DNA of 64,000 nucleotides from Phanerodontia chrysosporium (Eukaryota; Basidiomycota; Agaricomycetes; Polyporales; Phanerochaetaceae), in contig MJGA01000004.1 in the NCBI GenBank assembly GCA_001910725.1, positions 1,302,001 through 1,366,000 of the forward strand. The letters run 5' to 3'. The notes below the pieces were generated by a model that was not told where the DNA came from, searched no databases, and saw nothing but the letters and a program-made list of their open reading frames with translations. Each line of letters opens with the position of its first letter. Position 1 is the stretch's first letter. This document shows positions 20,456 through 35,400 of this stretch, in pieces. The translations under genes and the position numbers were made by a program.

Positions 20456-22350
20456 CTACGTGAGCTCCAGAATGGACGTCTCGAGGACCCGGAATTGCGT
20501 CGGATCCTTGGAGAGCTCGGACCAACCGATCTGCTCGCGCCAGTTGACCTGGTTCGCCTCCTTCTCGCCGCGCCCCTCGAACATGGCGAGCTCGTCATCA
20601 GAAAGGCCGCGGAACATGAGGAAGACGCGCGTGAAGACGCAGGCCTCGACCGTGACCGAGATGTCGATCGCCGCCGCGATCTTGCTCGGCGACAGGAACC
20701 GGTACGCGATGTTCCTGTGCTGCGCGAACGCGCTCATGTTGTTGCTGAGGGGGCGCGCACGGACCGGGACACGCGGGCGGGGGCGGTTCTCGTTAGCGTG
20801 CGTAATTCCTCGATGGCTGAGACGCGCGCGCGCGCGTGGCGCACGCGAGACAGAAGGACGGGGGACTCACTTGATGAAGTTGGTCCGAGCATGGAGGGAC
20901 ATGCCAGCTGGTCGAGAACGTTGCCGAGGTGCGGGATGAAGTCCCGGAAAGACATGGCGAAGCCGTTGCGCGGCGCGATGAACTCCTGCGGGTCGACGTA
21001 CGCAGGGTCCGGTCTGGCGGGCACGGCCCGAGGGTCAGCAAGCAGCGTCGAAACGGACGAGCGAAGGAGAAGCGCACATCGCCTCGTAGTACAGTGATGT
21101 ACAGGTGATCTGGGTCTCGAAGTGCTCGGCCGCACCACCAGGGTGCACGCGCAAGAAGTATTTGACCTTGTTGTCCGCGACCGGCTCGGCGGTGGGCCAT
21201 GTCATTCCGAGCCTCCAGAGCGAGGAGCAGGATAGCGTCACATCGCAATATTGTGCACTGGGGGCGAGGATGCTCAGATGACATTTGGCTGTTGATGGCT
21301 TCGCTGCCGCAGCGAGCTTGGTGATGACCTTGGAATCGACGAGTAGATCTGGCGAGACCTCTTCCTCGTTGATGATCCTGGTACCGCTGAACTCCATAGT
21401 ATGGGTGTCGCCCTGATGGACAATGTTCAGCTTGCCCCAGAATTGACCATCGACTGTTGTCCCATCCTCCATGCGCGCCATGTCACATTCATCGGATGAT
21501 ATAGTGGTGTCTAGGGCTACATATTGTCCGGGGTTTAATTCTAGGTTGAAGGTCGCTGGCATTTCTAAGACTGGTGGCGGTCTACGACGGCAGACGGTCA
21601 GCCATTCAGTCGTTGCACCAGCGGTCAATATCAAACTTACGGAGGCGGGCTGCAGATATGCACAAGCGTCAGCGACAAATGCATAGTCAGAAATGCTCGC
21701 CACACTCACGGTGGTTCATCTGGCACCGGCGGGGGTCCATCGGACACGATTTCTACCCTTAAGCCCTGTACGCCAATTATTGCGATTTGGTAGGTATCGT
21801 CCCCAGATAACTGGGTCCACGGCGTCAGTAATCCAGAAATCTACATGGGTGGTGGCTGGGCTCACGTAGATATAAGGCGTAGAAACAAGCCGCTGCAGGA
21901 CAACAAGACAGTCAACGCAATGGCACGCATGGACGTACCAACACAGACTTACCGACGCAGCAAGAGACGCATACTCCACGGGAACACGCAAGCTAAACTC
22001 CGCATCCGGAGGGCCTTCACCCAATCGCGAGCGAGAGCCTCGAGTTCCTGCAAGAAGGTGAGTAACCACAATTTTGGTCATGACTGGCAGTCCTGACATA
22101 CTGCGTAGGTGGCAGGGAGCTGCATCCAGCACAGTTAGGTGTTACATCGCGAGTAGCGACAGGTGGCGAGACGCACCACCCGAATCGTCTCCATTTCGCC
22201 AAATGCGAGTGTCAATAGTCTCTGGCGAGCCAACGTCATGGGTGGCGGCGGCTGGGGAGGCTGCTCAAGCTTCATATCCTTGCCTCCTTTCGGGGACTTG
22301 AATCTTCCCCAGAAGCCGCCGCCTTGGGAGGGGAGGCTGGTATTAGACAT
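20456..22350 (-). CDS. Multi-exon protein of unknown function with micro-exons
   Basis: Exons 22350-22177, 22119-22102, 22047-21953, 21892-21866, 21810-21710, 21649-21641, 21581-21078, about 21013-20869, 20744-20456. Three exons are very small (18, 27 and 9 nt). The N-terminus is basic with FWGRFKSPKGGKD; the middle has STPYIYLSGDDTYQIAIIGV, ELNPGQYVALDTTISSDECD, TTVDGQFWGKLNIVHQGDTH; the C-terminus has MSAFAQHRNIAYRFLSP and EACVFTRVFLMFRGLSDDEL. Two one-base deletions are needed to keep the frame (GGG at 22020-22022, and 20904-20905). I do not recognise the family; no membrane helix or enzyme motif is evident. Confidence 0.6.
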
Positions 22351-22879
22351 ACTGGAAGACACAGTCAGAGAGGAACGGAGGGGTTGGATGAGGCGATCAC
22401 GCACGCAGGTGATGTCAACATGCTACACCAGGCAGCAGAAAGCGAGGAGGACGAGCCAGAGGACGTAGTACGAGTGGAAGTCTGGAAAAGAGCAGAGTCA
22501 AGGGCTCTGCTCGAAATGGGCAGGGACACGAGGCAGGTCGGAACACGAGGCGGCTGGGTCATCCAAGCTCAATTTATATGGGAGAAGATCATGGCGGTGC
22601 AGGAGGTGTTGTAGTAGCATGCATGGTTCGTATAGCATGCTGGTGATGTAGCAGCAGCATACACGGTGCTCTGTAGCTCGCCGTCGTCGACCACGGCGAC
22701 GAGCAGTACTTCCTATGAACAATCCTTCATGGGAGACGCGCAGGAGACACGAGTGAGGCAGAAATCAGGGAGACGTCATAAGTCCGTTCGCGCACGTGGT
22801 ATAGGCGCCACAACGCAGAACCTGCCCGGCTTCACTTCGTCCTCATCCAACATCCTCCAGACCACTTTGATCCTCGGCC
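22351..22879. promoter_or_regulatory. Divergent promoter region
   Basis: 529 nt between divergent starts. It contains a short gtagcag/catgc-rich stretch near 22610-22665. No gene seen. Confidence 0.4.
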
Positions 22880-23851
22880 ATGATACGACAAGCGTTCACC
22901 GCGAACCTCGCGCGCGTCGGCCAGCGACGCGGCTTTGTCTCCACCGTCCTACTCACCCGCGACTGGTCCAACGAAAGCGTCGGCGCATTGAAGAAGGAGG
23001 CAAAAAAGCGTGGGCTCCTGCAGTAAGTCTCCGCCCGTCCCGATTTGCAAGCCTGTGCCCACACCCTGTCCACCCTGCACAGGACCGGGAACAAGGCTAC
23101 TCTTATCACTCGCCTGCAAGAGTATGAGCGCGAGCAGGCCATGCAGAACCCTGCGCCCGTGCCTCAACACCAGCAGGTCCGACATGCCTCCACGGTCGAG
23201 GCATCGAGCACCCCGTCTAGCTCTCAGCCCGCACCCTCCTTCCCTAAGGAGTATCTGGACGTGAAGATCCCCGATGCATACCATCCCGTACCGGAAGCAC
23301 CGGTCGCAGTGGTAAGTCCGACGCGCCCATGTGCTACACGCGAAATTAACAACGGCCTTTAGCCTTTCGTGCCTGACCTCTGGGATTCTTCCAAGATCAA
23401 AGCCGAGTCTGCTCCTGCACCACCAGAGCAGCCCTCCACCCCCAAGGTGCTCGCAGTGGCTGGCACCGAAACAATGATCGCCGGAGGTCCCTCACATAAC
23501 CTCTACCCTGACACTCCAGCTCCCTCTGCCTCCTCAGAACCCGCGAAGAAGAAAGGAATGCTCATGGAGCTCATCAACGACCTCATTCCCGAGACTGCTT
23601 CGCTCTCGCTGCCGTCAAAGAAGGTGCCGGAGGAGCTCCTTGAAGGCGTTGCAGAGACCACCCAGACCTCGGGCGCGACAGAGCAGCACCACTCGCGCAC
23701 CCTCGACAAGGACGAGCGAAACGGAGTGCTTGCTCTACTCGGCCTGTTCGCAGGCTCGTGGCTGCTCGCGGGTATCTTCGCACCAAAACCTGCCTTCGTG
23801 GAGGAGCACGCCGAGAAGACCGTATCGGAGAAGGCTGCAGAGGGCCTCTAG
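22880..23851 (+). CDS. Mitochondrial SAP-domain protein (Aim34-like)
   Basis: Exons 22880-23022, 23083-23311, 23363-23851, 286 codons. MIRQAFTANLARVGQRRGF is a typical matrix-targeting presequence. A SAP motif follows (WSNESVGALKKEAKKRGLLQ then TGNKATLITRLQEYE), split by the first intron. One membrane helix near the C-terminus (GVLALLGLFAGSWLLAGIFA) would anchor it in the inner membrane. Yeast Aim34 has the same layout, so I infer a relative; its biochemical role is not established. The linker is long, Ala/Pro/Ser rich and acidic. Confidence 0.78.
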
Positions 23852-24133
23852 ATGGATACCTATCACTCCTACCCGCCCCACTCTCTGTACATGTTATACC
23901 TTCGTATTCTCTAATTTACTCATTGATATATGAAACGCGAGGATAGCCGTCCACATCGAGCACTTTCTGGTGAGTTTGATGTCCAAGATGTTGCTCCGAA
24001 CCTGCAGATGTAATGAGACAGTGTTATCCTTCGAGATTCCAGACAGCTTCACCCTTTGTCTTGTGGGTTGCGTCGTAAATACAATGATGCCAAAAATCTA
24101 TTATAGGTACATTAGAGCCCGCCCGACTTCCAT

Positions 24134-25501
24134 TTACTGAGTTGTGTTCTTGGTCTCCTCTGCAACGAAGGTGTTCATGTATTCAATCAGCTTGTCAACT
24201 TGTTCCTCGGTGATCGCGTTATAAAGCGAGATACGGATACCTGCGAGAGTATTGATCAGTAAATAGCTAGGATATTCCGGTTCAGGGATGTGTACATACC
24301 TCCTACAGATCTAGAAGGCAAAAAAGACATGAGCATGAGAACGTACAGCAAGAGTAGAGACGCACCTGTGGCCTTTAGGCCCGTCATACCCAGTGCTTTT
24401 GCGCCGTCCAAGAACCTCTTCTCCGCACCCTCACCGAGGACTTCGAATACGACGTTCATCCAGCTCTCCGCACCATCCCTTACCCTCTTCCTGAACACGC
24501 CCTTCTCTTGCCCCTCGTTGACGGCCGCATAGACCTTGAGCGCCTTCCTGCGGTTGAGCTCCTCGTAGTATGCAACGCCGCCCTGCTCCTTCATGCGCTC
24601 GAGGACGAGGCCGGTGATGTAGATCGAGAGCACGCTCGGCGTGTTGTACAGGCTCTGCGAGTCCGCGAGCGTCTTCCACGAGAACATCGTCGGCACGGGC
24701 AGCGCCCCGAGGCGCGCCGCCGCGTCGACGTCGACGAGGCAGTCCTGCCGCACGATCAGCACCGTCACGCCCGCGGGCCCGATGTTCTTCTGCGCGCCGG
24801 CGTAGATCACGGCGTGGTCCGCGAGGCGCGGGATCGCGCGGCACATAAACGACGACGAGTAGTCCGCGACGAGCGGCAGCAGCCGCGTCTCGCCCGCGGG
24901 GGCGAGCAGGTCGAACGGGAACGCCGCGGGCGCGCCCTCCTCGTGCGCGAACTCGACGCCGTCGACGGTCTCGTTCTCGCAGTAGTACACAAGCGCGGGG
25001 TCGCGCGAGAAGCGGTACGCGGCGCGCGGGGGGATGCTGTCGAAGGCCTTGCCGTCGTGCGAGTGCGCGCGTGCATCGGCAGCGACGTGCACCTGCGCGT
25101 GCCCGCCGACGACGAGCCGGCGCGCCTCGTCGCACGCCTTCTTGCTCCACGAGCCGGTGACGACGTAGTCGAGCACGGTCTCTGCGCCGCTGCGCTCGGG
25201 GTGCAGCAGTCGGTAGCGCGCGAGCATGTTCAGCACGACGGCCGCGAACTGCGCGGAGCCGCCGCCCTGCGTGAAGAGGATCGCGTGCGTCGGCGGCACG
25301 TCGAGCTGGCTGCGGATGTTGGCCTCGACGCGGCCGAGGAACGCGGTGAACTCGGGCGACCGATGGGAGATCTCGGCGATGCCGACGCCGGTGTTCTCAA
25401 ATTGAGGAGGCCCTCCCGGGACTGCTCGAGCACGGGCAGGGGCAGCGCAGAGGGCCCTGCGCCAAAGTTGATGACGCGGTTGTGGGAGTGGGGGTCGTCA
25501 T
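24134..25501 (-). CDS. SER1: Phosphoserine aminotransferase
   Basis: PLP enzyme converting 3-phosphohydroxypyruvate and glutamate to phosphoserine in serine synthesis. Exons 25501-24366, 24310-24300 (11 nt), 24240-24134. Diagnostic blocks: VINFGAGPSALP, ILFTQGGGSAQF, DYSSSFMCRAI, AGAQKNIGPAG (PLP lysine), LYNTPSVLSIYI, and a C-terminus ending in ISLYNAITEEQVDKLIEYM. The gene has three apparent one-base deletions, at 25490-25494 (C run just after the ATG), 25399-25401 (T run, splitting LLNFENTGVGIAEIS) and 24372-24373 (GG, before HRSVGG). Adding one base at each gives 418 residues, the family's length. The 11-nt exon carries part of the conserved RSVGG motif. Confidence 0.93.
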
Positions 25502-26946
25502 GTCTGCCAGTTTCGTGGTACCTAGACGGCTCGTAGGTTACATAGTCCACGCTTGAGACCGGGAGGACATACCAGGTCAATATCTCCTGTTTCCTTAAAG
25601 CAGCCGGGTCAGCACGCGCAGTCTGCAGTCATGAGACACCATACGCACCTTGGCGATTGCTACTTCCAGTGCGCTGCACGCACGGAATAAGACCAGAGGG
25701 CAGTGACTTCAGATGACTCGCGCGGGGGTGACGGCGAAATTGTGCGATGTGATGGGACGCAAGAGAAGTGAAGAGCCGGTCGAAGCGCTGCAGTCGGTGC
25801 CTTGGCTTCACGTCTGGGGTCGGAGGCATCGCCTAGGTCCTCTTCGATCTCCGTTCGATCGCTCTCGACTGACCCTCCGATAATTCTGCGTACATACTCA
25901 CAAACAGCCGCGGGATCATGGTCGCATTATTGCGCGTCGTAAACGGTACTACATACAGCAGGGAAGGCCAACTATCACTAAGGTACTAGGACGAGGAAGG
26001 ATACGCTACGAAACAGGAAGACGAAGTAAAGTGCCGAGGTTCTGTCAGAGACGGGAAACCATGCAAGGTCGTTACAGTAGGGCCAGGAGCTGAGGCACAA
26101 GTGCTAAAAGAGAGAGTCGTGGGTGGTAAATATGGCACAGCAGGAAGGACGAAGTAGGAGCGGAGGTCAAGCAGACGGTGCGACAGCAGAATATGCGCAA
26201 AGAACGCGAAAAGAACAGGACAGAAGCGGAACAGATGACGCAGATACCGCTGCCCTATTGAGCTGACTACGGCATGTCCAGATATAGTTGGAACATTTCG
26301 CGGACAAATAGGCGGGCCAGGGAACTTGGCATGAAAAGCAGCGGACGCGTAGGTGAGACAGCGGAGTGGAGCTGTGGCGGGGAGACCGAAGCCGGGGCTA
26401 ATGAGATCCAAAAGGGCGAACGTAAATGGAGCAACTGCGAACATCCGTCGTATTCACGGTTGTCGACAATGAAGCTGTCGTGGAAGGGTCCGTATTCCGA
26501 AAACGAGCTGACTGAAAAGGTTTGAAGGGCGCGACGCAGAGACTATCGTACAGTCTGGGATGGGTCCATGCTAAGCGGAGGTGTTGGTACATGCGTGTAA
26601 CGGAGCTGCGGTAACACGGATTGAGAAGAAGTACACTTTACGTCTCGAGGGAATGACGTACACAGTTGACTATGACCATGAGCTGTTAAGAGGGCGCTGT
26701 GGATCACAGGATTAAGGCGTTCCATTTGTTCGTGTGTGGAAGCCAAGACTGATACGTTTAAAAATCTTCTTGAGACATTGGGTGTGCAAAGAGGGTTATG
26801 CTGGTTATCGCTTGGTTCTGCGTGTTCCATTGTAAACGACAGGGCCGTTTGTCAAGATGCGGAGACTTGAAATAGGAATAGATAAGGAATTCTGCGATGC
26901 TGGCAGGGAGAGAGCCTCTGTGATTGCGGGGATGGTGCGGTCTTTT
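25502..26946. other. Long intergenic region
   Basis: 1.4 kb. Leftmost part is the promoter of the aminotransferase gene. Open stretches on either strand are short and show no domain, bias or splicing pattern I can support. No tRNA or repeat found. Confidence 0.45.
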
Positions 26947-27884
26947 TCACAGGGGTCGAGGCGTGGTGGGAGACTCGAATTCTGCGTTCAACGGCGGATA
27001 GTCGGGCTCGGCGGAGGAGAAGACCGGCATCAGGTTGCAGAACGACACGCTGTGGGGATCGAACTTGTAGGTCGGCGGGGGTGTGCGCGGGTCGAGAGTC
27101 GAACGCTCGATTTCTGCCGCCGGGAGAAGCTGCGTGGGGAAAGGTTCCTGTGGGAACTCCTGCAAAGGAGTACGGGGAGTAGACCGGACTGAGCGTGGCA
27201 CGCGCGATGAGAGGCCGTTGTCGATATCGATGGGCACCAGTGAGATGGGTTCTGTCGCGGCAACCCCGCTTACTGCTGCGCTAGAGCGCATGGAAGGCCG
27301 CCGGTGACGCACCGGACCGACACCTGACGAGGATTGAGACTGGGGCCTCCGTGGTTCGTCGGGGAGCAGTGACAGATCGGCTACGTCCCAGACATCGACG
27401 CGTTCCGGGGCGCACTCGACCTGTGAGATCCAGGGAAGGGAATCGAATACAGAAGAGCCAAAGGCCGTGGATATGTCTGGCCGAGCGTGCCGACGACGCG
27501 ACGAGCGCGAGGAAGTGGTGTGGGTGCGGCGACGCTTTGTAGAGCTACACGAGGACGAGGCTTTGGATAACTGTCAAAGCGAGGGGAGAGGGTGGGCGTC
27601 AGCGGTGCAAAGCGCGTCGCGCGACACAAGGAAAACGCACGTTAGACTTGTGGATGCCTGGAGCCGTGATATTAATCGGCGACAAGAGTCTAGGGGGGCT
27701 GAACATGCCCGTGGACTGGAAACACGCGGTAAGCACGAGAAACGGGACGAGAATGGAGGAGACTCACGCGGGGGATGTCTGTCGAGAGGTAGATGGGCGG
27801 GGAGAGGAGCGGGGGAGGCCTTTCGAGAGGCTGAGCGGGCTCAAAGGACGCTCGACGGGGGCGAGGGGAGACGATGGTGGACAT
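26947..27884 (-). CDS. Ser/Pro-rich protein of unknown function
   Basis: Exons 27884-27768, 27715-27641, 27570-26947 give 271 codons, all in frame with 52- and 70-nt introns. The sequence is rich in Ser, Pro and Arg, with repeated proline-directed motifs (RSTPRTPLQEFP, LDPRTPPPTYKFDP, FESPTTPRPL) that could be kinase sites, and an N-terminal MSTIVSPRPRRASFEP. FGSSVFDSLPWISQVE is the only hydrophobic patch. No known domain. Probably a disordered, phosphorylated regulator; inference only. Confidence 0.6.
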
Positions 27885-28679
27885 GGTGGTGGTCTGGAGG
27901 GAAGGGGGGAACGCTGCGGACGTGGGGTGGGCAGGGGATAGGCTGGAGTAAGCAGTGCGGAGAATTTGAAGAGTGATGTTGCGGAACGAAGAGGATAATG
28001 ATAGATGAAATTGGGGAGGACTAGCAACGCATTGTCTGCGGGGACAATGGAGGAAGGCAGACGATGGGACGGAAACGATTGTGAGGGGGCGGGGATCGCG
28101 ACGGCGCACGGGAGAGAGGGGAGATGATATTCACCACCCGACGCGCGGGGACATGAGGCCCCAGCAAGCCAGAAATGGGCCGTCCCGTGTCTCTGGCTCC
28201 CACCTGCCATATATGGCACGCACTAGCACCCGCCGCGAAAACTGTTTTCGTGTTTCTGCGCGTCGGCAAAGACGCGTCCCTCCTGACCGCACCCCACTTT
28301 CGCGTCTCCAAAGAATTCCCGCCGTGCATGGGCCTCCTCGGCGGGCCACCGCTGCGTCCGACGCCGCGTCGGGGCTCACCACTCCATTGTCCATTGTTCA
28401 CAATTAGCTGCGGGCAGATCCCACACCTCCCCGATGAGGAACAGCGTGGCGGCGGTGTGGCGATGTCTTGACTCTCCTTGAGAAACAGGGGCCAGTCCTC
28501 GGTGCACGGACCACCGTGACCGCCTGTCCAGACGAGCCTCGAGTACATATGGCCGATGTCGAGGAGTCAGGTCGAAATCTGCACCGTGTAAACGGGCATA
28601 TGCGCTGATTCAGCGTGTGCATCCAAAGCCTGATGAGAACACGTCCCCATCATTCAGAGTGTTTACACGTACTGTCATC
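27885..28679. promoter_or_regulatory. Divergent promoter region
   Basis: 795 nt between divergent starts. A 175-codon minus-strand open frame (28021-28548) overlaps it but has no conserved features. Contains ccatatatgg (28206-28215), a palindromic A/T core. Confidence 0.4.
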
Positions 28680-29775
28680 ATGCTGTCCCGTTGGGCCGTG
28701 GCCAGCCGCCTCCCCAAGCGACGCCTCCTCTCGACGACCTCTTCGCCTCTCAACCTAGATGCGTTGGACAGATGGATGGTCTCAGACAAGAAGCTCACCC
28801 TGTCCGATACTCTCCATCCTGAACATGTCTCTGATCTTCACATCACCCTCCCAACGCGCGACGGCACGCGCAAGCCCGCCAATGCACCCGTCCTGGGCAG
28901 CCCGTTGAGCTATGGCCATCACCTCGCCTTCTTCCACCCGCGCAACCCGGAGGGCGCCCTCCGCTGGGACGGGACAGATGCAGACTTCTGTCCCCCAGAG
29001 CCGTTCACCCGCCGGATGTGGGCCGGTGGCAGCATGCAATGGAAGGCGCCATTGCACATTGGGGACAGGGTCACGGCGTGCTCTGAGATGTTCGACGTGC
29101 AGAAGAAGGGGTTTGACAAGGGCATGCCATGGTCTTTGTGAAGCAGAAGATCGAGTACAAGCGCGAGGGGAGCTGCGAGGTCGCGATTGAGGAAGAGCGA
29201 TCTCATGTCTATCTGGCTGCTCCGGCGTACAGCAGAAGCGTGAAGCGAGGTGCGTATTCATGGAGATGGGTGATTGCGAGCGATGGTGTTTCACCACCGG
29301 AAGTCTATGGTGAAGCAGGCTTCACTCATGTTGGATGTCACAGTGACCGGTCTACCTGCCCCGGAGCTTTCATTTCGCTACCGCCCGAGTGCCACGACAC
29401 TATTCCGGTTCTCTGCCTTGACCTTTAATGGTCACTACATCCATCTTGATAAGGATTATGCACACGCCGAAGGGTACCCAGGTTTGTGCCGTCTAGGTTC
29501 GAAGATAGGTGTGCTCGATGATACTCATTCCTGGTGCGACAGAACGACTCGTACACGGACCCCTTACTGCGCTGTTGCTCTTGGACACAACCGTCTTCCA
29601 TTACCCTGACCTGCACCTTAAATCCTTCGAATATCGCGCTCTCAACCCTATGGTAGTGAACAAGGAAGTGACAATCCATGGGGCCTGGGAGACATCGACT
29701 CAGGAGAAGGCGCTAACTGTCTGGGCGATTGACGAGGACAACGTTGTTGGAATGAGAGGACGAATTGTAGTATGA
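28680..29775 (+). CDS. HTD2: Mitochondrial 3-hydroxyacyl-thioester dehydratase Htd2
   Basis: MaoC/hot-dog enzyme of the mitochondrial type II fatty acid synthase. Exons 28680-29249, 29344-29481, 29543-29775. MLSRWAVASRLPKRRLL is a mitochondrial presequence. Diagnostic stretches are GHHLAFFHP, RRMWAGGSMQW, TLFRFSALTFNGHYIHLD, the catalytic-region RLVHGPLTALLLLD and EYRALNPMVVNKEV. One base is missing at 29127-29128 (CC), where the frame must move from KGFDKGMP to MVFVKQKIEYK; with it the CDS is 942 nt, 313 residues. Apart from this the gene is intact. Confidence 0.9.
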
Positions 29776-30085
29776 CAGTGCTGTACGATAGCGGACTCGA
29801 CAATAGAGGATCTATGGAGGGTAGCATCGGAGGAAGCGACTCGAGGAAAGCTCACCACGTGCCGCGCGACGCGACGCGTCCGAGCGGCAAACAACAACTC
29901 ACGTGACAATCAACGTAGTACATAAACCTCGCGTCGCGCCTTGAATTTCGACCATCATCCCTCCGCCTCTTTCTCCCCTACCACAACCACCCAGCCCCCT
30001 CAGCCACTCAAAGGGTGTGTTAACTGACACTCATACTCATTGAACCCCATACTCATATTGAGAAATTTTCACTAGTTCACTCGAA
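29776..30085. promoter_or_regulatory. Histone H2B promoter
   Basis: 310 nt before the H2B ATG. Contains cacgtgcc near 29857 and tcacgtgac near 29900 (E-box-like), cataaacc near 29922, and a pyrimidine-rich leader (ccgcctctttctcccctacc). No divergent H2A gene is present here. Confidence 0.5.
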
Positions 30086-32320
<2,235 letters not shown>

Positions 32321-32496
32321 GGTGTAGAGAGTTAGGAATGCGTTCTTCCGCTCGTCACTTTGGGCTCCGGAGCTGCTTACGTCAGCAGCACATGCTTGGA
32401 CGCGTCGCGGGCGTCTGCTGAATTCTGTTGTTCCTCGCGTCCACCGGGCATCGGTGGCTCTCACTCAACCTTCCCCTCCTCGTATTTACCCACAAG

Positions 32497-35400
32497 ATGC
32501 AGGGCCTCGCATCGACGCCTGCCCCGAGGCGGACCGTCTACAAGCGGGCCGCGTCCCAGGAGCCCCCATCCCAGCCCGTCACTCGCCGACGCAGCCTCGT
32601 GCCGTCTGGAAGTAGGCCCGGCGGGAGCAAGCAGCAGTCGCGTTTCGGCACACCCGTGAGGGTCTTTGAGCGTCCCGCAGGCAACAGGGATGACCAAGGA
32701 AGCATACAAGACGGAATGGACGTGGACCAGGACGCAGTAGACGAGATCATTGTAGAGCGAGGACTCAAGTTTGAGACCATATTCGCCAAGTCGGACGAGT
32801 TGCAGGTCACATTCTATGCACACTTGCCGACGGAAGTGAAGCTTTTGCTGAGGAATGCCGGTATGCACACAGTAAATCATTACGGCCCAATATGCTGACC
32901 CCATTCCGCTGTGTAGATTTCTACCGCGATGCGTATACCGGGGAGGTCGACACCACGTCAGGTTTTGCGCTTGTGGCTTCAGCCGAGAAATGCTTTGTGT
33001 GGAACTACTCTCAAGTATGTGCACTCCTCACCTCTACGCTCTGTGATGTGTAACCAGCTTGTAGGCATTGACGGGTACACCCACCTGCTACATCTTTCCT
33101 TGCCCGCAAGACTTGGATCCGCTCTCTATGGATACACCCTTGCACGCACTAGTACCTTATGGTCCCACTCGCGAGCCTGGACTCATCCTCCTGACCCCTG
33201 GAGGTATCCTGCACTTCTGGGACAGCCTTGGCATGGGTTTAGCGGGGGTGAACCATCGTCGAGAAGCAACTTGCCTCTGACAGCTGACGAGAGAGTGACC
33301 ACCCTGACACGCGCAGATGTACGTGCTCTGTCAAGGTATCCATTTCTGCTCTCACCCCTTTGCTTGTCTGCACTAGCCCCAAACCTTCGTAGTGTCAACT
33401 TCAATAGGTCGCTTATTCCGCCTCGTCTTGGCCGCTTCCAGTGGGAAGTATTTGATCACATCTCGCGCCTTCAACCGTCCGACATCCCTTCTTTCGTTTT
33501 CACGCCTTCTTCCTACTTTCCTGGCCTCCGCTTCTCAGGGTACGGAAGTCGAGGCAGGAAATATCAACGCTGTTGCGTTGCGCGATCGTCCCGCAGACAA
33601 CACGGGCCGTGATGTGTGGACGCTCATTAACTGCCGCGTCCAGCGTTGGAATATGAGCAGTGAGGGCTGGGAGGAGCTACTAGTGGACGAAGATGTTTGG
33701 TCGCTCATTGGACCGTACGTGGTCAAGAAATTCGCTTCAAGCATCGCTGGAACAGAGCTGGATTTGGATCTGGAGCTGCTGGACATAAAGCACACGGGGT
33801 ACAGTGCATTTTACCCAGTTACTTCTACCAACGCTGACTGGATGAAAAGATCCGATGAACTTCTAATTTTGATTTCGTTCGCTGGCATCGAGGATCAGGT
33901 AGCGATGGATGTTACTCCCCAACCAAAGCGGATATACGCCATTGTCGGTCTGTCATATTCTTCAGGGACCTTCCAGGTCATCGAGAAGAAAATTCAGAAA
34001 GTGCCCTACCAGAGTGTGCGTGCTCTTCGATTTGCGTGACGTTCGTTGATAGCTCAAATGGAGGACAGACATCAAGCTCTGGTGCACCTATGCATCCGCG
34101 TATGCAGCTTCTTCTGGAAGGTAGCATGATTGCTATACAGTTCGGAGACACTGTTGTTCTTTGTGCACCAGGTGCGCGATTTACCTGTATCGCCACACCG
34201 ATCGAAGCTTTGACATCTCTTTCAGACACAGAGTACACTGATCGCCTGGAGCTGAAGTCAGCAAGCGATCGGACCCTTGGCATCGGTGTGCCTCAACTTG
34301 GAGATGAGAGCACGCTGATGGTGCTGACCGCTGCGACGCTCATGAAGGTATCCATCGATGCCGAAAAAGTCGCACAGTTCCAGGTCGCGTAAGTAGGTGC
34401 CGTCACTCATTGGCACAACATCTTACTCTTTGCACAGGACTGGGAAGGCCAACTTGATCAAATCGACCATGACGCAGGCAATTCTATACGGATCGCATCC
34501 TGAGGTATCCTCCTCTCAATTGTTGTGGTAGTGGGCTTGGCTTACTGGCGTTTTCAGAACCCATTACATTTTAGCTTCCCTCCGGACGTGGATGAGGAAG
34601 CTCTGATGTCAGGCGCTGAACAACTCAGCCAGGCTATCATGGAGTCCGGTACGGCCTCTCTACGTCCGTCATGCCGATCCTAATAAGATTCGCAGACATA
34701 AGCGTTGTTCGACCCAACCATGATCTTACTGCTCAGCTCACGCACCGCCGGGAGAGGCTGAGTTTCTTGATCAAATTCATCAACGACAATGGTGTCCTTA
34801 CAAAGGTAGAAACCACTTTTCTCGCTGAAACTTCGATAGCTAATACGGCTGGCTGTAGATGAGCCAACGGAGTCGCCAACGCCTTGCGACGGACGCCGAG
34901 AAGCTCTACGCTGCCTCGGAGTTGTGGTCGCGACACAACGAGATGCTTGCTGCAGGCCACACTCACAACGTCCTGACGGATGCAGTATATTCGTTCATGC
35001 ATGATGCAGGCGAAGGACACCACGAAGACTTCATGCGCGCCTTCTTCCGCTTGAAGGCCCATGAGCTGGGAGCATTGCTTCCGCGGGTGAACGACGTCAT
35101 CAAACGTTCTTCCTACGAAGTGACGCAGAGCCTCCAGCAGAATCTCCCTCAGGCGAACGATATCGTCCTGACACTTCTGCAAGGTGCGATGGAATATCGT
35201 GGCTTCAACCTCCGTGTATACGGCATCGATCTCCCATTGATCGAGCCCTGGACGTCGCAGCCACCAGTCATCGACATCGTCTCGCACCTCTTCGACCTTA
35301 CTTTCCGCCTCATCGACTCTCCATCATCGACTACTACTACATCAACTTCTTCCACGACACTTACCACCCTCCGCAGCCAGCTTCCTGAGCTCGCCGGGGT

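Noticed and set aside
20821..20850. CG dinucleotide run as a regulatory element
   Set aside because: Short (cg)n within an intron, probably a simple repeat.
24508..25536. A 342-codon plus-strand frame over phosphoserine aminotransferase
   Set aside because: Shadow of the conserved enzyme; Arg/Val-rich with no domain.
28021..28548. A 175-codon minus-strand frame upstream of HTD2
   Set aside because: Low-complexity, Pro/Arg-rich, in a divergent promoter.
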